DNA of 64,000 nt from CBDESM01 sp965242485 (GCA_965242485.1 CBDESM010000003.1:496001-560000); one strand, 5' to 3'. Positions 53,828 through 63,629 are shown, counted from the stretch's first letter. Numbers and translations are program-made. The notes: generated from the sequence alone by a model not told the origin.

Positions 53828-54854
53828 GATTCGCCAGCCGTTCTTGCGCGGTCTCGAAGTAGTCGGCCAGCAGTTCGGCGCTGTAGCAGCGGCGGTTCGC
53901 GTTGATCGAGGCGATGGCGGCGGAGCAGAGCCCGCCGAATGGCTCCCAGACGACGTCGCCCGGATCCGATGAAGCGACGATCGTCTGCTCGAGCAGCGCG
54001 AGCGGCTTCTGGTTCATATGCACGCTCTTGGAGATGTTCTTCAGGCGCTCCTTTCCACGTACTGCTGGGTGCCGCCAGACATTGGTAACGCCTACATCAC
54101 AGCGGAATTTCGCCCGCATCCTCGACCACTCGTCACCCGTCAGCGGCGTCTTTCCGTCGGCCGAGAAGTACGGGCGGCCCACCGGGTCGCCGTGCTGGTT
54201 GGAGTAGGCGGCAAGCTTCTCGAAAGCGTCGGCCGGCGGGAAGTACCACATGTGGCATTGTGTCAGGTACTTCCTCGTCGCGGCGTTCCGCACGCCGCAT
54301 GCCTCGTTCGAGCGGGAGAGCGGGATGCCGCATCGCACCCACTCCGCCCGCAACCACTCCTTGAGCGGCAGTTCGACACCATCCGAGGGCAGCGTCACGC
54401 GGCGCACGTACTGCGCGCACACCTCGGTGATCACCGGGAACTTGCGCAGCGTCGCCGTGTTCGCGTTGCCGGCGATGTGGCCGATGCCCTTGTCCCAGAT
54501 GTGGCAGGAGCGGTATTCCCAGCCGAGCTCTTCCAGCACGGGATGCACAGTCGCCCAGCCGACCTCCGTGTTCCAGAACCAGAGCGTGGTCTCCGGCAAC
54601 GCCCGCTGTGCCCACATCGCGATATGCGGGCGATACCACTCCGCCAACTCCCCGTGAGTCGCCGGGTCGCCGGGGAAGCTCCCGATCCCGTAGGGCCCGT
54701 CGGAGATGATCACCGTGGGCGACGGCCAGCCGCCCGCCAACTCGAGCGAGTCCCCCTGCAGAATCACCACGCCGAACTTGGAAGCGCTTCGCGCACGGCC
54801 CCCGCCGATATCCGGGGAGCCATCGGATTCAAGCGTCCGGGCATCGCGCCGCAT
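53793..54854 (-). CDS. Site-specific DNA methyltransferase (beta-class amino-methyltransferase)
   Basis: A 353-aa N4-cytosine or N6-adenine methyltransferase. Motif IV is SDGPYG (residues 51-56), a variant of DPPY. Motif X, MNQKPLALLEQTI, and motif I, VVWEPFGGLCSAAIAS, follow near the C-terminus, which is the order of the beta class. The ATG at 54854 has AAAGGGG upstream, and TATGCT lies on the minus strand (complement of 54897-54902). It protects host DNA from the nuclease encoded downstream. Codon use is atypical for the window. Confidence 0.9.
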   Translation of the reverse strand: MRRDARTLESDGSPDIGGGRARSASKFGVVILQGDSLELAGGWPSPTVIISDGPYGIGSFPGDPATHGELAEWYRPHIAMWAQRALPETTLWFWNTEVGWATVHPVLEELGWEYRSCHIWDKGIGHIAGNANTATLRKFPVITEVCAQYVRRVTLPSDGVELPLKEWLRAEWVRCGIPLSRSNEACGVRNAATRKYLTQCHMWYFPPADAFEKLAAYSNQHGDPVGRPYFSADGKTPLTGDEWSRMRAKFRCDVGVTNVWRHPAVRGKERLKNISKSVHMNQKPLALLEQTIVASSDPGDVVWEPFGGLCSAAIASINANRRCYSAELLADYFETAQERLANHAATIPLDIDS

Positions 54855-54929
54855 CCCGTTTCCCCTTTCGCCCAGCCGTTGCCGAGCACGAACCAGAGCA
54901 TAGGGCATCTGTTCGCGCCCCGGCGCTGG

Positions 54930-55073
54930 GTGATTGAGCAGATGATCCGGGCCTACCAGCTCAACGAGCCCGTGTTGACCAGCATGCAGCGCTGGTCCCA
55001 AGCAGCTCAAGCCAGCACGTTCGTCGACGCCGTGTTCGCCGTCGCAACCGTCTACATCGTCCTGCTGAACTGA
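54930..55073 (+). CDS. Short protein-like reading frame or gene remnant
   Basis: Not recognised. From a GTG at 54930 (ATG at 54942 is possible) the frame reads EQMIRAYQLNEPVLTSMQRW, then TFVDAVFAVATVYIVLLN. It is amphipathic, has C-ending codons like real plus-strand genes here and ends before the next gene. It has no ribosome-binding site. It may be the 3' end of a gene cut by insertion of the restriction-modification pair, since the frame still reads sensibly upstream of the start (LFAPRRW). Confidence 0.35.
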   Translation: MIEQMIRAYQLNEPVLTSMQRWSQAAQASTFVDAVFAVATVYIVLLN

Positions 55074-55085
55074 TTCGGCCCCGGC

Positions 55086-55256
55086 CTACCCGTACCCTCG
55101 CGGCAGCGGCAGGGGCGGCGGCAGACCCAGCTCGCGGTAGCGCTGCTCGACTTCCTCGTCCGTCATCTCCGCGTAGCTCTTGCGCGGCCTGTTCAATTTT
55201 TCCTTCATCCGCTCGAACTCCTCGTCCGAAAGCGGCTCGAACTGCTGCTTCGCCAT
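55086..55256 (-). CDS. Small charged hypothetical protein, 56 aa
   Basis: Not recognised. A helical, charged protein (FEPLSDEEFERMKEKLNRP, MTDEEVEQRYRELGL) ending in a Pro-rich tail. GGGAGG lies 6 nt before the ATG, the best evidence that it is real. It lies downstream of the Panacea/RelE-like pair on the same strand, separated by 73 nt with a small inverted repeat CCCAAG-N4-CTTGGG (55287-55302). Confidence 0.6.
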   Translation of the reverse strand: MAKQQFEPLSDEEFERMKEKLNRPRKSYAEMTDEEVEQRYRELGLPPPLPLPRGYG

Positions 55257-55329
55257 GATCGTCCTCCCGCCGCTTCCTCTCGGTATCCCAAGTCCGCTTG
55301 GGCGTCCCGTGCCCGCGCGGTTGCCAAGT

Positions 55330-55608
55330 TTAGCCGACCGCGAAGATCGCCGCGACGCCAACTCGGCCATCGGGCAGCGGCGCGTACGCGATGCGGACAT
55401 CGCGCCACGGGAAGATCAGCGCTCCGCTCCCGCCCTCGCGTTCGCGGAGCCGGACGGCGAGCAGGTTGTGCTCCGTCGGGTCCACCATCAGCGCGCGCAT
55501 CGCTTCGATGACGCGCAACTGCTCAGGACGATCCAGCGCCAGATACGCAGCGCGCGCCTGCTCGCTCAGTTCGTACCACTGATTGTCGAGCGGGTCGGGG
55601 ATCACCAT
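55330..55608 (-). CDS. RelE-like toxin candidate paired with a Panacea antitoxin
   Basis: A 92-aa protein. [40 protein letters not shown] and [20 protein letters not shown] fit a RelE/ParE-like fold with two helices and a beta-sheet rich in Arg. Its start overlaps the end of the Panacea-domain gene by 7 nt, the tight linkage typical of toxin-antitoxin pairs. The fold call is by eye, and toxicity is inferred from the context. Confidence 0.55.
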   Translation of the reverse strand: MVIPDPLDNQWYELSEQARAAYLALDRPEQLRVIEAMRALMVDPTEHNLLAVRLREREGGSGALIFPWRDVRIAYAPLPDGRVGVAAIFAVG

Positions 55609-56174
55609 CGGTGCGAGCGCCCGGCCTTTAATTCCTCCATCCCTTGGGCGATCTCGGCGGCCACTTCCGGACGGCTCGCCCACTCGCGGATCTGTTCGGC
55701 GTCCGGCGATGGCTCGGCACGGAGATCCGGCGGGGCCGCGCCGGAGGCGATGGCCCAATTCTGCATCGATTCGTGGCTGATCTCGGCGTTCGGCCCGCGC
55801 TCCTCCCGCGCCCGCCGCCACGGTTCCTCGTAGTGCGTCTGGCCGGCGAGTTCGGTGGAGGTCATCGCGCCGTACATCTCGTAGATCTCGGCCAGCAGCG
55901 CCTCCTGCCGCATCAGCGGCAGCGGAGTCGGCCGCGCAACCGGCGCGGGAATCGGCCCGTCGCCGTATCTGCGGTACCGCTTGTGCAGCTGCTTGACGGC
56001 GGGCCCGTACTGCCATGCCTCCATCGCATCGTTGAAGAAGGGCCGGCCGTAGTAGCCGAGATGGAACGCTTGCGCGTAGCAGCACAGCTTTTGCAGCTTG
56101 AGTTGATCGAGGTCGTCGCCCGACTGAGCGGCGATCAGCAGGAAATGTTCCGCCACCTGCGTTGCCGTGACCAT
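55602..56174 (-). CDS. Panacea-domain (DUF4065, SocA-like) antitoxin
   Basis: A 190-aa protein with the Panacea domain at about residues 1-110: [54 protein letters not shown] and [13 protein letters not shown] are near-consensus. Panacea proteins act as antitoxins that neutralise many unrelated toxins, and SocA is a proteolytic adaptor. The C-terminal 70 residues, rich in Glu and Ala, are specific to this protein. GGGAGG precedes the ATG. It is directly upstream of the RelE-like gene. Confidence 0.87.
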   Translation of the reverse strand: MVTATQVAEHFLLIAAQSGDDLDQLKLQKLCCYAQAFHLGYYGRPFFNDAMEAWQYGPAVKQLHKRYRRYGDGPIPAPVARPTPLPLMRQEALLAEIYEMYGAMTSTELAGQTHYEEPWRRAREERGPNAEISHESMQNWAIASGAAPPDLRAEPSPDAEQIREWASRPEVAAEIAQGMEELKAGRSHRW

Positions 56175-56253
56175 CGCGCCCTCCCGTATCGGCACGATAC
56201 CCGTTGCCGCATTCCGAATCTGCGATACTGCTTCGGCGCGATTGGAGCTCGGC

Positions 56254-57960
<1,707 letters not shown>

Positions 57961-58475
57961 ACCGCCGCGCCCCGGCCTTGCCGGCAACGGGCCGGCCGCA
58001 TCGACGGAACGCCGGCAGCGGCATCCGTTGGCCCCGTCCCGGCCCGCTCGCCGGCGATGGGATGGCTGCATCGCCGAAACATCACCAGCGCATCCGCAAG
58101 GGCATTGCGTCCCCCGAATGCGCTGCCGCCCGTGGAGTTGCGGCCTGCTCGCCCGGCTCGATCAGCGCGCCTCGCAGCCAGCGGCCGACGTTCGCATCGG
58201 CGGGGAAACAGCACGACGAAAGCAAGATGCGCTGGCCGCCCGCGGGCGTGAAAGTGAACTTGATCTGCCTGTCCTCGGCTCCGGCGCGGATGTGGATTCT
58301 GCCCGCGCCGGCGGCCCTCCACCACGACGCCGGACGATCTCGGCCAGCGCCCGGTCGGCGGCGAGCCGGGCAAGTAGCATGGGGCGGTTGCGGGCGTGTT
58401 GAGCGATGCCCGCCTCCTCGCGGCGGGGTTTGGGGAGGGGGTGACTTGGCGGGGCGGAGGGGGTAGTATTCGGCG
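57961..58475. other. Long intergenic region with decayed reading frames
   Basis: No intact gene is seen. On the minus strand one frame reads IRAGAEDRQIKFTFTPAGGQ, then ILLSSCCFPADANVGRW before a stop at 58082-58084, without a start codon. A different frame just upstream reads LLARLAADRALAEIVRRR. Together they look like a frameshifted, decayed gene. A single 7/9 DnaA-box-like match (TGTGGATTC, 58291-58299) is not significant alone. The plus strand turns G-rich near 58380. Confidence 0.35.
58464..58475 (+). promoter_or_regulatory. TAGTAT-N6-GTG leaderless promoter
   Basis: TAGTAT is followed by exactly 6 nt and the GTG of the PD-(D/E)XK-like gene. The only G-rich run upstream lies too far for a ribosome-binding site. 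Confidence 0.5.
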
Positions 58476-59210
58476 GTGCCTGAACTTGACGTGCATTATC
58501 GGATTGTAAATTCTTTGACGGACCGGTTTTTCGGGGGTCCGTTGATCGAGCCGGTGGAGCGGGCGGCGTACGTGGAGTGCATGGTGCAGTTCGCGCTGGG
58601 CGAGGAGTGGGAGCTGGCGGCGCAGTGGTCGCCTTGGGATCTGACGCATGCGGGCAGCGGGGTGCGGCTGGAGGTGAAGCAGGCGACGGCGCTGCAGCAG
58701 TGGGCGCAGCGGCCCTGCGATTTCGGGGGCGCGGCGACGCCGTTCCACGTCGCGCCGGTCGCGGGAGTCTGGGACGAGACGACGAAGTCGTGGCTGCGCT
58801 ACCGCACGCGCTCGCGGGCGGCCGACGTGTTCGTGTTCGCCTGGCATCCGGGCTGCGACCCGGCGAAGATCGATCAGCGGCTGCCGGAGCAGTGGGAGTT
58901 CTACGTCGTGCCGGAGCGGGCGCTGCCGCGGACGCAGAAGGCGATCGCGGCGTCGAGGGTGCGCAAGCGCTGGCCGGATACGCCCTACGAGGAGCTGGCC
59001 GGCAAGGTGGCGGAGGCGGCGGCGAAGATCCCGCGCCGGCTGCTGAAAGCCAACCGGGTCCACGAGCTGGAAGCGCGTCGCGAGGCCGCGCAGGCAGCCG
59101 CCGAACGCGCCCGCAAGGCGCGGCTCGCAGCGCAGATTGAGGCGGGCGAGACCAGTCCGGATGGACAGGCGGCTGCAATTCAACCGCCGGAGCCGAACAG
59201 CGCGGACTGA
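58476..59210 (+). CDS. PD-(D/E)XK nuclease-like hypothetical protein
   Basis: A 244-aa protein. W54-D55 in WSPWDLTHAG and E66-x-K68 in VRLEVKQATALQQW form a likely nuclease site. ADVFVFAWHPGCDP and QWEFYVVPERALPRTQK complete a restriction-endonuclease-like core also seen in many uncharacterised bacterial proteins. A charged Ala/Arg/Glu helix (about 205-225) follows. It uses G-ending codons, unlike plus-strand genes left of 56 kb. Its stop lies inside the first, weakest unit of a tandem repeat. Function unknown; DNA repair or defence are plausible. Confidence 0.7.
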   Translation: MPELDVHYRIVNSLTDRFFGGPLIEPVERAAYVECMVQFALGEEWELAAQWSPWDLTHAGSGVRLEVKQATALQQWAQRPCDFGGAATPFHVAPVAGVWDETTKSWLRYRTRSRAADVFVFAWHPGCDPAKIDQRLPEQWEFYVVPERALPRTQKAIAASRVRKRWPDTPYEELAGKVAEAAAKIPRRLLKANRVHELEARREAAQAAAERARKARLAAQIEAGETSPDGQAAAIQPPEPNSAD

Positions 59211-59765
59211 TTCGCCCCGCTGAGCGCGGGGGTTCGAGTGCCAAGCGCCGCCAAACTCCAAGAAGAGAGAGGCGGCCGCGGTCGGCACGGGCCGCATTGG
59301 CCAGAGCTAGGTGCGCCGGAGAGGGCGGATTAGCCGGCGCTGGCAGGGCGCGAGGGTTCGAGGCCGAGACGGTGCCAGGCCTTGGAACAGCGGCCATCTA
59401 TGGATGGCGCGGGCATTCATCAGCCGAGTCCCGGCGCACTGAAGAGGGCGAGCTGATTCGGCGGAGACGGAGTGCGGAGGGAGGCATATCGAGGTGATGA
59501 GAGGCTTTGGAGAAGCGGCCGCGGGCGTTCATCAGCTGGGCGGAGGCGCTGACGAGAATGGGTTGATCGGCGCTGGCGAAGTGCGGGTGTTCTAGGTCGA
59601 GGCGATGCCGGGCCTTGGAACGGCAGAGGCGAGCGGGGCGGGCGTTTACCGGCCGGGGCCGGGTGGGCTGAAGAGGGCGGGCTGATCGGCGGAGGCGGAG
59701 CGGGGAGGTTCCAGGCCGAGGTGGTGCCAGGCTCTGGGGAGGGGGAGGCGGCCTCTGGCGGTGCG
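59207..59765. repeat. Degenerate tandem repeat, about 5 units of 110-124 bp, derived from the ruvB 3' end
   Basis: Units begin near 59207, 59327, 59453, 59563 and 59682. Each starts with a CTGATCGGCGGAGGCGG-like block followed by GGTTC-AGGCCGAG and GTGCCAGGCCTTGGA-like blocks, then a GCGGGCGTTCATCAGC-like block. The last unit is the real end of ruvB. On the minus strand the older units still encode pieces similar to the RuvB tail, such as ASADQPILVS against ASADQPALFS. The region holds no other gene, and divergence rises away from ruvB. Confidence 0.7.
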
Positions 59766-60764
59766 GGCGATGAAGCCTTGCTGGAGGAGGTAGGGCTCGT
59801 AGACGTCCATGACGGTGTCGGGTTCTTCGGCGATGGCGGCGGCGAGGTTGTTGAGGCCGATGGGGCCTTCGGGGGCGTGTTCGATCAGGGCGCGGAGGAG
59901 GGCGCGGTCGCGTTCGTCGAGGCCGGTTTCGGAGATGCCGAGCATGTCCATGGCTTCTTGGGCGAGGTCGGCGGTGATGCGCCCGTCGGCGCGGACCTGG
60001 GCGAAGTCGCGGGCGCGCTTGAGCAGGCGGTTGGCGATGCGGGGGGTGCCGCGGGCGCGGGCGGCGATGCAGTCGGCGGCGTCGGGGTCGATGGGGACGT
60101 CGAGCGCGTCGGCGCTGCGGTTGACGACGCTGCGGAGTTCGGGGGCGCTGTAGAAGTCGAGCCGTTCGATGATGCCGAAGCGGTCGCGGAGGGGCGAGGA
60201 GAGCATGGCGTAGCGGGTGGTCGCGCCGATCAGGGTGAAGGGCTTGAGCGGATAGCGCATGCTGCGGGCGGCGGGGCCGGCGCCGATGACGATGTCGATT
60301 TCGTATTCCTCCATGGAGGAGTAGAGGACTTCTTCGACGCTGGTGGGGAGGCGGTGGATTTCGTCGATGAAGAGGACATCGCGCTGGTCGAGGGTGCTGA
60401 GGATGCTGGCGAGGTCGCCTTGGCGCTGGATGGCGGGGCCGGAGGTGGTGCGCAGGGCGACGCCGAGTTCGCGGGCGACGATGCGGGCGAGGGTGGTCTT
60501 GCCGAGTCCAGGGGGGCCGTAGAGGAGCAGGTGATCGAGCGGTTCGCCGCGGCGGGAGGCGGCTTGGATGGCGATGCGGAGGGCGTTGAGGACGGTTTCC
60601 TGGCCGACGAATTCGCTGAGTCTGGCGGGGCGGAGTGAGCCTTCGCCGGCGTCGGCTGCTTCGTCGAGCTGGGCGTCGACGACGCGCCCGCTGGCCGCAC
60701 CTTCCTCGATCAGCCCGTCGGCCGATCCGGCTGCCAGCTCTGCGTCGGGGGCGTCGTCAGGCAC
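59646..60764 (-). CDS. ruvB: Holliday junction branch migration helicase RuvB
   Basis: A 372-aa AAA+ motor that drives branch migration with RuvA. It has an N-terminal acidic extension of about 45 residues, then LSEFVGQETVLNALRIAIQA, Walker A GPPGLGKT (83-90), Walker B VLFIDEIHRL, TLIGATTRYAMLSSPLRDRFG and the winged-helix end with GPIGLNNLAAAIAEE and EPYLLQQGFIARTARGR. The tail after that is unusually long and is the source of the neighbouring repeat. The GTG at 60764 has GAGG 7 nt upstream. ruvA and ruvC are not adjacent. Confidence 0.95.
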   Translation of the reverse strand: MPDDAPDAELAAGSADGLIEEGAASGRVVDAQLDEAADAGEGSLRPARLSEFVGQETVLNALRIAIQAASRRGEPLDHLLLYGPPGLGKTTLARIVARELGVALRTTSGPAIQRQGDLASILSTLDQRDVLFIDEIHRLPTSVEEVLYSSMEEYEIDIVIGAGPAARSMRYPLKPFTLIGATTRYAMLSSPLRDRFGIIERLDFYSAPELRSVVNRSADALDVPIDPDAADCIAARARGTPRIANRLLKRARDFAQVRADGRITADLAQEAMDMLGISETGLDERDRALLRALIEHAPEGPIGLNNLAAAIAEEPDTVMDVYEPYLLQQGFIARTARGRLPLPRAWHHLGLEPPRSASADQPALFSPPGPGR

Positions 60765-60817
60765 CGGCCGGCCTCGTGGAGCCGCGGACGGGCGCGGGCA
60801 GTCGGGCGGCGGCGGGG

Positions 60818-61426
60818 TCAGGCATGGGCCGGTTCGGCGCGGAAGGCGTTTCGGGCCTGGACGGAGAGGGGGTGGAGGAGTTCGCCGCGCTTGAGTTGCT
60901 TGCGCATGCGGCGTTCGAGGAAGAGCGCGGCGGCTTCGCGGAGGCTGCGACGCGATGCATCGGCGATTCGGGCGAGGCCGGGGTCGCGTTCGAGTTTGGC
61001 GGGTTCGATTTTGTCGGCGATGAAGACGGCGAGTCCTTCGGGCGCGAGGGCTTCGTGGCAGGTGGTGTGGAAACGGACGGCTTGGAGGATGTCGGGGTGG
61101 GCGATGCCAAGTTCGGCGGCGGCGTGGCGGGCGGCGAGCGGGCCGTGGAGGATGATCGGGGCGCAGCGCTCGGTCGGGCCGATCTCGATGCCGGCGGCGA
61201 GGGAGCGGGCGAGCAGCTCTTCGGGTTCGAGGTGGCGGAAGATGTCGTGGCCGGTGGCGGCGGCGGCGCAGACGTCGGGGTCGAGGCCGTGCGCGTCGGC
61301 GAGGTCGACGGCGGTTTCGGCGACGCGGCGGGTGTGGGCTTGGAGCCAGTCGGGCAGGGAGTCGACGGCGATTTGGAAACGGTTGCGGATTTCGGCGATG
61401 TCGGAGGAGCAGTTGTACATGGGCAC
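60818..61426 (-). CDS. YqeK-like HD-domain phosphohydrolase
   Basis: A 202-aa HD-superfamily protein resembling YqeK, a symmetric Ap4A hydrolase. The early His is in LQAHTRRVAETAVDLA, the HD pair is in TGHDIFRH, and PIILHGPLAARHAAAELGI, ILQAVRFHTTCHEAL and VFIADKIEP match YqeK. It lies between ruvB and a membrane protein gene on the same strand. In other genomes yqeK lies with nadD and rsfS; neither is here. Confidence 0.88.
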   Translation of the reverse strand: MPMYNCSSDIAEIRNRFQIAVDSLPDWLQAHTRRVAETAVDLADAHGLDPDVCAAAATGHDIFRHLEPEELLARSLAAGIEIGPTERCAPIILHGPLAARHAAAELGIAHPDILQAVRFHTTCHEALAPEGLAVFIADKIEPAKLERDPGLARIADASRRSLREAAALFLERRMRKQLKRGELLHPLSVQARNAFRAEPAHA

Positions 61427-61444
61427 GGGCGTGGCCTTTCGAGG

Positions 61445-62041
61445 TCAGGCGGCGTTGCGGAGGGGGACGCCGAGGAAGTCGGAGATGGCGCGGCCGATGG
61501 CGGCGATTTCGCGGTCGGTGTGGACGCGCGCGACGCGGAGGTCGGGAATTTCGGCGGCATCGGCGAATTGGAGGTGGGCGGTGTGGACGCTGCCGAATTG
61601 GAGGAGGATGGCGCGGCCGCGGCGCTCGCGGATTTCGATGCCTTCGAGGTCGTAGAGCTCGAACTGCCATTGGCGGCGGTAGGACCAGAGCAGGGCCTGC
61701 TGGACGCGGCCGACGTCGCCGGAGAGGTCGAAGTCGATTTCGAGGACGTCGCCGCCGACTGCGCCGAGGATGGCCCAGGCGATGCCGCCGCCGAAGTAGC
61801 CGACTCCGCCGCCGATGATCAGCGCAGTGAAGGTGTCGGCGCCGGACCAGACGAGCAGGGCGATGACCGCGCCGATGATGCCGGTGATGAAGCCGGGGGC
61901 CCAGATCGGGCCGGGCGCCCAGAAGGTGCGGAGGCGCATCGTATCCTCGTCGGGGAACGAGAATTTGACGATTGAGGAGGGGAGTTCCGCGGTGGGTTCG
62001 GAGTCGGGTCGCGGGGGACGGCGGCGTTTGCGTCTGGCCAT
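61445..62041 (-). CDS. Hypothetical membrane protein, 198 aa
   Basis: Not recognised. A basic N-terminus (MARRKRRRPPRP) is followed by two or three transmembrane helices between residues 50 and 95 (PGFITGIIGAVIALLVWSG, ALIIGGGVGYFGGGIAWAIL). The cytoplasmic C-terminal domain has PH-like strands (QWQFELYDLEGIEIRERRGR, AILLQFGSVHTAHLQF), resembling bacterial PH/DUF-type domains. Its start codon overlaps that of the divergent small gene. Confidence 0.75.
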   Translation of the reverse strand: MARRKRRRPPRPDSEPTAELPSSIVKFSFPDEDTMRLRTFWAPGPIWAPGFITGIIGAVIALLVWSGADTFTALIIGGGVGYFGGGIAWAILGAVGGDVLEIDFDLSGDVGRVQQALLWSYRRQWQFELYDLEGIEIRERRGRAILLQFGSVHTAHLQFADAAEIPDLRVARVHTDREIAAIGRAISDFLGVPLRNAA

Positions 62042-62258
62042 GCTGCGAGGCTACCCGATGGCGGCGGCGATCGCGGCCGGGGCGGTCGCGTGGGCGCTGC
62101 GGGCGGGGCCGGCGCTGGCGGAGGGCGGGGGCGAGTACGGGCGGCTGGGCGCGCCGGCGTGGGTGTGGATCGCGTCGGCGGGGATCACGGCGGGCGCGCT
62201 GGCGCTGGGCGCGGCGATCGGCTGGTGGTTCCACCGGAAGCGGAGGGCGGGGCGGTAG
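62040..62258 (+). CDS. Small membrane protein, 72 aa
   Basis: Not recognised. A signal-like helix (AAAIAAGAVAWALRAGPALA) with an A-x-A type site, a short Gly-rich stretch, a transmembrane helix (WIASAGITAGALALGAAIGW) and a basic end (HRKRRAGR), so an anchored, outward-facing peptide. Its ATG overlaps the divergent neighbour's ATG, so no promoter or ribosome-binding site of its own can lie outside that gene. Reality is uncertain. Confidence 0.45.
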   Translation: MLRGYPMAAAIAAGAVAWALRAGPALAEGGGEYGRLGAPAWVWIASAGITAGALALGAAIGWWFHRKRRAGR

Positions 62259-62303
62259 GCGGCGCGCGCCAGTGCAGGGATGGCAGCGGGCAGGCGGCGA
62301 GGA

Positions 62304-63629
62304 TCAGGCGATGGGGGGCGGGCGGGCTTCGGGCGGGGCGATGCGGAAGCTTTCGCGTGAAAAGTAGCCCGGCGGAATCTTCCTGGGCTTCGGGTCGGAG
62401 CCGGCACCCGGGTAAATGAGTTTCGGGGGGCCGATGCCGACCATTTGCGGTTCCGCGCCTTGGTCTTGGGCATCGGGGCCGGGCTGCCACCAGATTTCAG
62501 TGCTGCCGAAGCGGAAGGCGAGGTGGATCGCCCAGCCCGCGGGCGGGATGAGTTCTTCTGGGAAGCCGTCTCCGGCTGCGCGGAGATAGGATTCGGTCTC
62601 GGGGCCGTCATCGTGCGGGATGGGCGGCCGCGGGGGCGGTTCGGGATTTTCTTCGAGGTCTTCCCCGGTGTCTTCTTCGGGCTCTTCGATGTCCGCTTCG
62701 ACGGGCGGGTCGATGGGATCGGCCGTTTCGCTCGTCGTGCGGGAGTGCGGTTCGCCGTCGGCAGGATCGCCGGCGAAGTCGTGGGCAGGGTCGTCGGCGG
62801 GGTCGTGGATCGGCGCGGGCCGGCTGGCGGTTTGGGCGATGCGGCTGGTGATTTGGTCGAGTTCGTCGGGGCTGGAGAAGTAGATGGTGATGGAACCGCC
62901 GGCGAGGCCACGCGGGCCGTTGATGCGGTAGTGCTCAATGCCGATGGTTTCTACGAAAGCGTCGGCGGCGCGCTGGGCGCGTTGGGCGAGGCGGCGCGGT
63001 GGCGGGCCGGCGCGGTCGATGAGGTCGTGGGCGGCGGCTTGGATGTCGCGGACGGAGAAATCGTCGGCGACGGCCGCATCGGCGAGGTCGCGGCGAAATT
63101 CGGCGGGCGCGGCGAGGATGGCGCGGGCCTGGGTTTCGGAGAGGCGGCCTTCGCGGACGTGGGCGCGGGCTTCGTCGGGGAGCTGAAGGAGGCGGAGGAG
63201 GTTGGAGAGGGAGGAGGGGGAGCGCCCGATGGAGCGGGCGAGGTCGCGGTCGGGCACGCCGTCGCGGCGGCGGGCGTCGAGCGCTTCGGCGAGGTCGATG
63301 GGGTTGAGCGGGAGGCGGTGATGGTTGTCGGCGAGGCAGAGGTCGACGGGGTGAATCTCGGCGGCGCGGCCGGCGAGGGGGATCGCGGGGACGGTTTCGA
63401 GGCCGGCGCGGACGGCGGCGCGGCGGCGGCGTTCGCCGGAGATGACGGCCCAGCGCCCGCCGGGCAGCGGGTCGATGATCAGTGGAGTGAGGATGCCGCA
63501 GTCGCGGATTGATTCGGCGAGCGATTCGATGCCGTCATCGCCGGGGTCGGCGCGGACGGATCGTCGGGGCGGGTCGAGGTCGGCGAGCGGGATCTGGAGG
63601 AGCGAAGCGGGCGATGCAGAGTCGGCCAT
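62304..63629 (-). CDS. ParB-like protein with long acidic C-terminal extension
   Basis: A 441-aa ParB/Spo0J-family protein. The N-terminal ParB domain has LLQIPLADLDPPRRSVR and VISGERRRRAAVRAGLETVP (the nucleotide-binding GERRxRA), then HRLPLNPIDLAEALDARR and the HTH ARSIGRSPSSLSNLLRLLQL. From about residue 270 an Asp/Glu/Pro-rich linker leads to a C-terminal domain (AIHLAFRFGSTEIWWQPGPD) unlike chromosomal ParB. No parA is adjacent. A leaderless-type TATCAT lies 6 nt before the ATG. It may segregate DNA near an origin or act as a nucleoid-associated factor. Confidence 0.85.
   Translation of the reverse strand: MADSASPASLLQIPLADLDPPRRSVRADPGDDGIESLAESIRDCGILTPLIIDPLPGGRWAVISGERRRRAAVRAGLETVPAIPLAGRAAEIHPVDLCLADNHHRLPLNPIDLAEALDARRRDGVPDRDLARSIGRSPSSLSNLLRLLQLPDEARAHVREGRLSETQARAILAAPAEFRRDLADAAVADDFSVRDIQAAAHDLIDRAGPPPRRLAQRAQRAADAFVETIGIEHYRINGPRGLAGGSITIYFSSPDELDQITSRIAQTASRPAPIHDPADDPAHDFAGDPADGEPHSRTTSETADPIDPPVEADIEEPEEDTGEDLEENPEPPPRPPIPHDDGPETESYLRAAGDGFPEELIPPAGWAIHLAFRFGSTEIWWQPGPDAQDQGAEPQMVGIGPPKLIYPGAGSDPKPRKIPPGYFSRESFRIAPPEARPPPIA

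Noticed and set aside
57961..58475. A replication origin with DnaA boxes in this gap.
   Set aside because: Only one 7/9 match (TGTGGATTC) is visible and the gap is not AT-rich. The skew switch is reported, but no origin is called.
59220..59400. GGTTCGAG-like motifs suggesting tRNA T-arms.
   Set aside because: No acceptor, D-arm or anticodon pairing is present around them. They belong to the ruvB-derived repeat.
59207..59765. CRISPR array.
   Set aside because: The units are about 120 bp, imperfect, without short identical repeats and unique spacers, and there are no cas genes.
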